A stretch of 64,000 bases of DNA from Bradyrhizobium sp. AUGA SZCCT0176 (GTDB lineage Bacteria; Pseudomonadota; Alphaproteobacteria; Rhizobiales; Xanthobacteraceae). The notes under the pieces are model-generated. The model was not told where the DNA came from. It did no database searches and worked only from the letters and a program-made list of their open reading frames with translations. The position numbers were made by a program, and so were the translations under genes. Location: NCBI RefSeq assembly GCF_018130145.1, contig NZ_JAFCMB010000013.1, positions 112,713 through 176,712 of the forward strand, read 5' to 3'. Shown here in pieces: positions 60,852 to 64,000 of the stretch. How positions within the stretch are numbered: position 1 is the first letter of the stretch; each line of letters begins with the position of its first letter.

Positions 60852-63503
60852 TCACTTCCCCGCCAGCTTTTTCATCGCCGCCTTGATCGACGCCGCCGCC
60901 TCATCATAGCCCTGCCACGCCTTGGTTTTGGCCAGTAACGCCGGCACCGTGCGCACGGTGTATTTCTTTGGATCGAGATCGCCGCGCACCTGCGCCCAGG
61001 TCAGCGGCATTGAAACCGTAGCGCCCTCGCGCGCGCGCGGCGACAGCACGGCGACCGCGGTCGACATCCGGTCGTTGCGCAGATAGTCGAGGAAGATCTT
61101 TCCCTGGCGCTGCTTCTTCGACATGTTGAGCAGATAGCGCTCGGGATCGTCGTTCGCCATCCACTGGCAAACGCCCTGCGCGAACGCCTTCGCTTCCTTC
61201 CACGTCACCTTGTCCTTAGGCCCGTGGAGCAGCGGCGTCACCACGTGCAGTCCCTTGCCGCCGGTGGTCTTGCAGAAGCTCTCGAGGCCCACGGCAGTCA
61301 GCCGCTGCCGCATCTCCTTGGCGGCCTCGATCACGTCAGCAAATTCGACATCGGGCGCGGGGTCGAGATCGAACACCAGCCGGCCGGGCACATCTGGCGC
61401 ATCAGGCGCGCAATTCCAGGGATGCAGTTCGAGCCCGCCGCTTTGGGCTACCGCAGCAAGGCCCTCGATGCGATCGATCTGCAGGTACGGCTTGCGGTCG
61501 CCGGAGACCTTGACGAGTTCGAGCAGCTCCGACTTGCCCGGCATGCCATGACGCTGAAAGAACGTCTCTCCCTTGATGCCATCGGGCGCGCGAACCACCG
61601 AGCACGGCCGTCCCTTGAGATAGCCGATCATCCATTCGCCGACCGCCTCGAAATAACGCGCAAGATCGAGCTTGGTCACGCCCTTGCCGTCCCCGCCGTC
61701 GGGCCACAGCGCCTTGTCGGGTTTTGAGATGACGACGCCCATCACCTCAGCGGATTTGCTGGCCGACGACTTGCCGGATCTGATCAAAGGTTTTGCCGCC
61801 TTGGTCATGACAGGCTTCTCCGCTTCAACCTCATTTGCCGGCTTGTCCTGCCGCAGCCCCTTGAACGCCGCCTGCCTGATGTTGCCGCCGTCGGTCCACC
61901 CCGCGAACTCGATCTCGGCAACGAGTTCAGGCTTCAGCCAATGCACGTCGCGGGTCTTCTTCGGCGCGTCCTTGCCGCCAAACGGGCTCTTGTCTGAACT
62001 CGCCGACTTCAGCGCCGGCATGATGCGCCGGACCGTATCCTGCCCAAAGCCGGTGCCCACGAGGCCGACAAAGGCGAGATGACCTTCGCGATAGACGCCG
62101 GCCATCAGCGAGCGGAATTTGCCGTTGGTGGTCTTCCAGCCGCCCAGCACCACCTCGTGTCCGGCGCGGGTCTTGGATTTGGTCCAACTTTCGGACCGCC
62201 CGGATCGATACGGCGCATCCAGCTTCTTGGAGATGATGCCTTCAAGCGCCAATTTGTTGGCGGCTTCCAGGACGGAATCGCCGCTTTCCTCGAAATGCGC
62301 GACGTACTGAATCAGACGGCCCTTGCGCTTCCTGGCTTCCAGAAGCTGCTTCAGGCGCGCCTTGCGCTCGCCAAGCGGGAGGCCGCGTAGATCCTCACCG
62401 CCGGCGAACAGCAGATCGAACGCGAAGAAGATCAGGGCGCCGGTTTTGCCGTCGGAGATTGCGGCCTGCAGCGTCGAGAAATGCGGTACGCCGTGGTGGT
62501 CGAGCGCCGCGATTTCGCCGTCGATCAGCACATCCGGCAGCGATGTCGCCTCCTTGGCGATGGCGCCGAACTTTTCCGTCCAGTCCAGTGCTTTACGGGT
62601 TTTCAGGACGGCGTCGCCATCCTCGACCCGCAATTGCATGCGGTAGCCGTCGAATTTGATCTCGTGGCACCAGCCGTCCGAATTGGGTGGGCTTTCGGCC
62701 GAGGCGCAAAGTTGCGGCGCGACGAAATCCGGCATCGCGTCAATCTTCTTCGCCTTGGCGGCGGCGGGCGCCTTCGTTAGAGGCGCGGACCGCGCGATCG
62801 ACGTCTTGATCGATGTTTTTCCCTGCGCCCGCGCTTCCGCCGCATCGCCGCGGTTGGAATGCCACACCGCATCCGCTTTGGTCTTGCCGCCCTTCGCCAG
62901 CATGAACGGCTTTGGCGCCCTCCCCTTGCCGTTCGCAATCTGATCCATCGAGCGGCCCGACGCGACCGATTTGTCCTCGTCGAGGATATCGTTGTCGTCC
63001 CCTTCCTTGACGAATTCGTCGCGATGCTTGATCAGCAGCCAGTTGGTGCGCTTGCCGCCATAGCGGTCGCCCTTCATCCGCACCAGCACCCAGCTGCCAT
63101 GCAGCTTCTCGCCCTGCAGGTTGAATTTCAGGTCGCCCTTCTTGAAGCCGCGCTCGGGGTCGTCGGATTCCCAATAGCCGCGGTCCCAGAGCTGCACGGT
63201 CCCGCCGCCATATTGGTCATCCGGAATGGTGCCTTCGAAATCACCGTAATCGAGCGGATGGTCCTCGACCTCGACCGCGAGCCGCTTGTCGTGCGGATCG
63301 AGCGAGGGACCACGCGTCACCGCCCACGACTTGAAAACGCCGTCGAACTCCAGCCGGAGATCGTAGTGCAGCCGGGTCGCGTCATGCTTCTGGATCACGA
63401 ACCGCCGCTGCTTCGACGGCGCCACCTTGACGTCGCCGGAGGGCTCGCTGGTCTTCTCGAAATCGCGTTTTTTCCGGTAGGTGTTCAGGTTTCGTAGCGA
63501 CAC
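60852..63503 (-). CDS. ligD: ATP-dependent DNA ligase D (PE-ligase-polymerase)
   Basis: An 883-residue repair enzyme for non-homologous end joining. Residues about 1-165: 3'-phosphoesterase domain (HDATRLHYDLRLEFDGVFKS, AVEVEDHPLDYGDFEGTIP). Residues about 250-560: ligase with adenylation motif EIKFDGYRMQL (KxDGxR) and EGIISKKLDAPYRSGRS. Residues about 610-880: polymerase/primase with LVFDLDPAPDVEF (DxD metal site) and YLLNMSKKQRQGKIFLDYLR. The order is as in Pseudomonas, not Mycobacterium. Start is GTG with GAGG seven bases upstream. No ku gene lies in the window. Confidence 0.95.
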   Translation of the reverse strand: MSLRNLNTYRKKRDFEKTSEPSGDVKVAPSKQRRFVIQKHDATRLHYDLRLEFDGVFKSWAVTRGPSLDPHDKRLAVEVEDHPLDYGDFEGTIPDDQYGGGTVQLWDRGYWESDDPERGFKKGDLKFNLQGEKLHGSWVLVRMKGDRYGGKRTNWLLIKHRDEFVKEGDDNDILDEDKSVASGRSMDQIANGKGRAPKPFMLAKGGKTKADAVWHSNRGDAAEARAQGKTSIKTSIARSAPLTKAPAAAKAKKIDAMPDFVAPQLCASAESPPNSDGWCHEIKFDGYRMQLRVEDGDAVLKTRKALDWTEKFGAIAKEATSLPDVLIDGEIAALDHHGVPHFSTLQAAISDGKTGALIFFAFDLLFAGGEDLRGLPLGERKARLKQLLEARKRKGRLIQYVAHFEESGDSVLEAANKLALEGIISKKLDAPYRSGRSESWTKSKTRAGHEVVLGGWKTTNGKFRSLMAGVYREGHLAFVGLVGTGFGQDTVRRIMPALKSASSDKSPFGGKDAPKKTRDVHWLKPELVAEIEFAGWTDGGNIRQAAFKGLRQDKPANEVEAEKPVMTKAAKPLIRSGKSSASKSAEVMGVVISKPDKALWPDGGDGKGVTKLDLARYFEAVGEWMIGYLKGRPCSVVRAPDGIKGETFFQRHGMPGKSELLELVKVSGDRKPYLQIDRIEGLAAVAQSGGLELHPWNCAPDAPDVPGRLVFDLDPAPDVEFADVIEAAKEMRQRLTAVGLESFCKTTGGKGLHVVTPLLHGPKDKVTWKEAKAFAQGVCQWMANDDPERYLLNMSKKQRQGKIFLDYLRNDRMSTAVAVLSPRAREGATVSMPLTWAQVRGDLDPKKYTVRTVPALLAKTKAWQGYDEAAASIKAAMKKLAGK

Positions 63504-63554
63504 GGCCTAGCCTCACATCCGTCCGGCGCCCCGCGAGGCGGCAACGTTATCCAA

Positions 63555-63579
63555 AACCCATGGTAACCGTTGAAGTTCC
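63555..63579 (-). promoter_or_regulatory. Possible EcfG-type promoter before ligD
   Basis: On the minus strand GGAAC (63579-63575), 16 bases, GGTT (63558-63555), one base from GGAAC-N16/17-CGTT. It is about 50 bases before the ligD GTG, a suitable distance. Confidence 0.45.
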
Positions 63580-63633
63580 GAAACCAAAGCCCGCCGGGGT
63601 GCGGCCCTGGCACGCTTTCGCATCCCCACTACT

Positions 63634-63760
63634 CGTCGTCCCGGCCTTGAGCCGGGACCCATAGCCACCGGCGGGAATTGTTTAGCACCGTAGTCGTTAT
63701 CTTTCTTTTTCAGCAATCGGGGCCGCGGAGTATGGGTCCCGGCTCAAGGCCGGGACGACG
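63634..63760. repeat. Palindromic repeat, family F, perfect 30-base arms
   Basis: The arms 63634-63663 and 63731-63760 are exact reverse complements (containing CCCGGCCTTGAGCCGGGACC and its complement), with a 67-base interior. A REP-like element. Confidence 0.85.
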
Positions 63761-63857
63761 GCGGTGTTTGTTGCTGCACCTTGGTCTAAACACAGTTTAG
63801 CGATCTCGCGACGCATTACGCCCGAGCTTTGCCAGAAATTCCTTGCCCTCCAATGAG

Positions 63858-63978
63858 AGGGCGCAGGGAAGACCGGGTGCGCGCTGCACCCGCGGTCTCG
63901 CGTGCGGTTTGCACAAAACAAAGTGCACACGAGCATACAGGGCAGCGGAGAACACCCGGCCTTCCCTGCGCAATGGCT
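63858..63978. repeat. Inverted repeat near the window end
   Basis: CGCAGGGAAGACCGGGTG at the left is matched in reverse complement by CACCCGGCCTTCCCTGCG at the right, allowing one mismatch, around an interior of about 85 bases. It resembles a dispersed element common in Bradyrhizobium. An open frame through it (63697-63936, minus) looks spurious. From 63504 to the end no gene was found. Confidence 0.6.
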
Positions 63979-64000
63979 TTACGGCTTATGCCGTGATCTC

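Noticed and set aside
63697..63936. 79-codon minus-strand frame at the window end
   Set aside because: It runs through two palindromic repeats; such frames recur wherever these repeats occur and are very likely not translated.

Overview
The window is a stretch of high-GC alphaproteobacterial chromosome, most like Bradyrhizobium or a near relative (Nitrobacteraceae). The grounds are: a PQQ operon with a free-standing PqqD; a fused transaldolase/glucose-6-phosphate isomerase heading a pentose-phosphate operon; a large alpha-glucan/trehalose cluster; a PrkA-YeaH-SpoVR operon behind an alphaproteobacterial EcfG-type promoter; and several families of long palindromic intergenic repeats typical of such genomes. 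This assignment rests on recognised families, not on a database search. No rRNA, tRNA, CRISPR array, prophage or transposase was seen.

Layout. 1-10.6 kb is a mixed region: a ModA-like binding protein, a fused PP2C phosphatase/Ser-Thr kinase behind an FNT-family anion channel, an amino-acid-type binding protein, a GMC oxidoreductase, an MFS transporter with a divergent AraC regulator, and malonyl-CoA decarboxylase. 10.6-16.8 kb, all on the minus strand, holds SerA, a glutathione peroxidase with a DUF3297 protein, an amidase, a diheme cytochrome c, an exported PQQ-type sugar dehydrogenase and a DUF6894 protein. 17.1-22.3 kb is the pqqABCDE operon followed by an S33 peptidase and an unknown protein. 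22.5-27.2 kb encodes a three-gene 2-oxoacid:ferredoxin oxidoreductase set with a GltD-like flavoprotein. 27.4-29.1 kb has a DUF4344 metallopeptidase, a small zinc-ribbon protein and a GrlR-like protein.

29.1-33.9 kb is prkA-yeaH-spoVR (minus strand). After a 950-base gene-poor stretch and two small exported proteins, 36.2-43.7 kb is tal-pgi, gnd, zwf, pgl, gntK and a HAD phosphatase, i.e. the oxidative pentose-phosphate route. 43.9-60.1 kb is alpha-glucan metabolism: GH15 and malQ on the minus strand, and treS-mak, glgB, glgX, treZ and treY on the plus strand as a tight run. Glycogen can be built, debranched and turned to trehalose by TreYZ, and maltose and trehalose interconverted by TreS. 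60.1-64 kb has a PHA-system protein, a DUF3309 mini-protein, DNA ligase D and repeats.

Common themes. (1) PQQ: biosynthesis, a likely PQQ enzyme and a cytochrome c lie together. (2) General stress: EcfG-like promoter matches (GGAAC-N16/17-CGTT) precede prkA (a full match) and, with one mismatch each, DUF3309, ligD and tal-pgi. (3) Translation is often coupled by 4-base ATGA/GTGA overlaps. Start codons were chosen by ribosome binding site and family alignment, and several are GTG or TTG.
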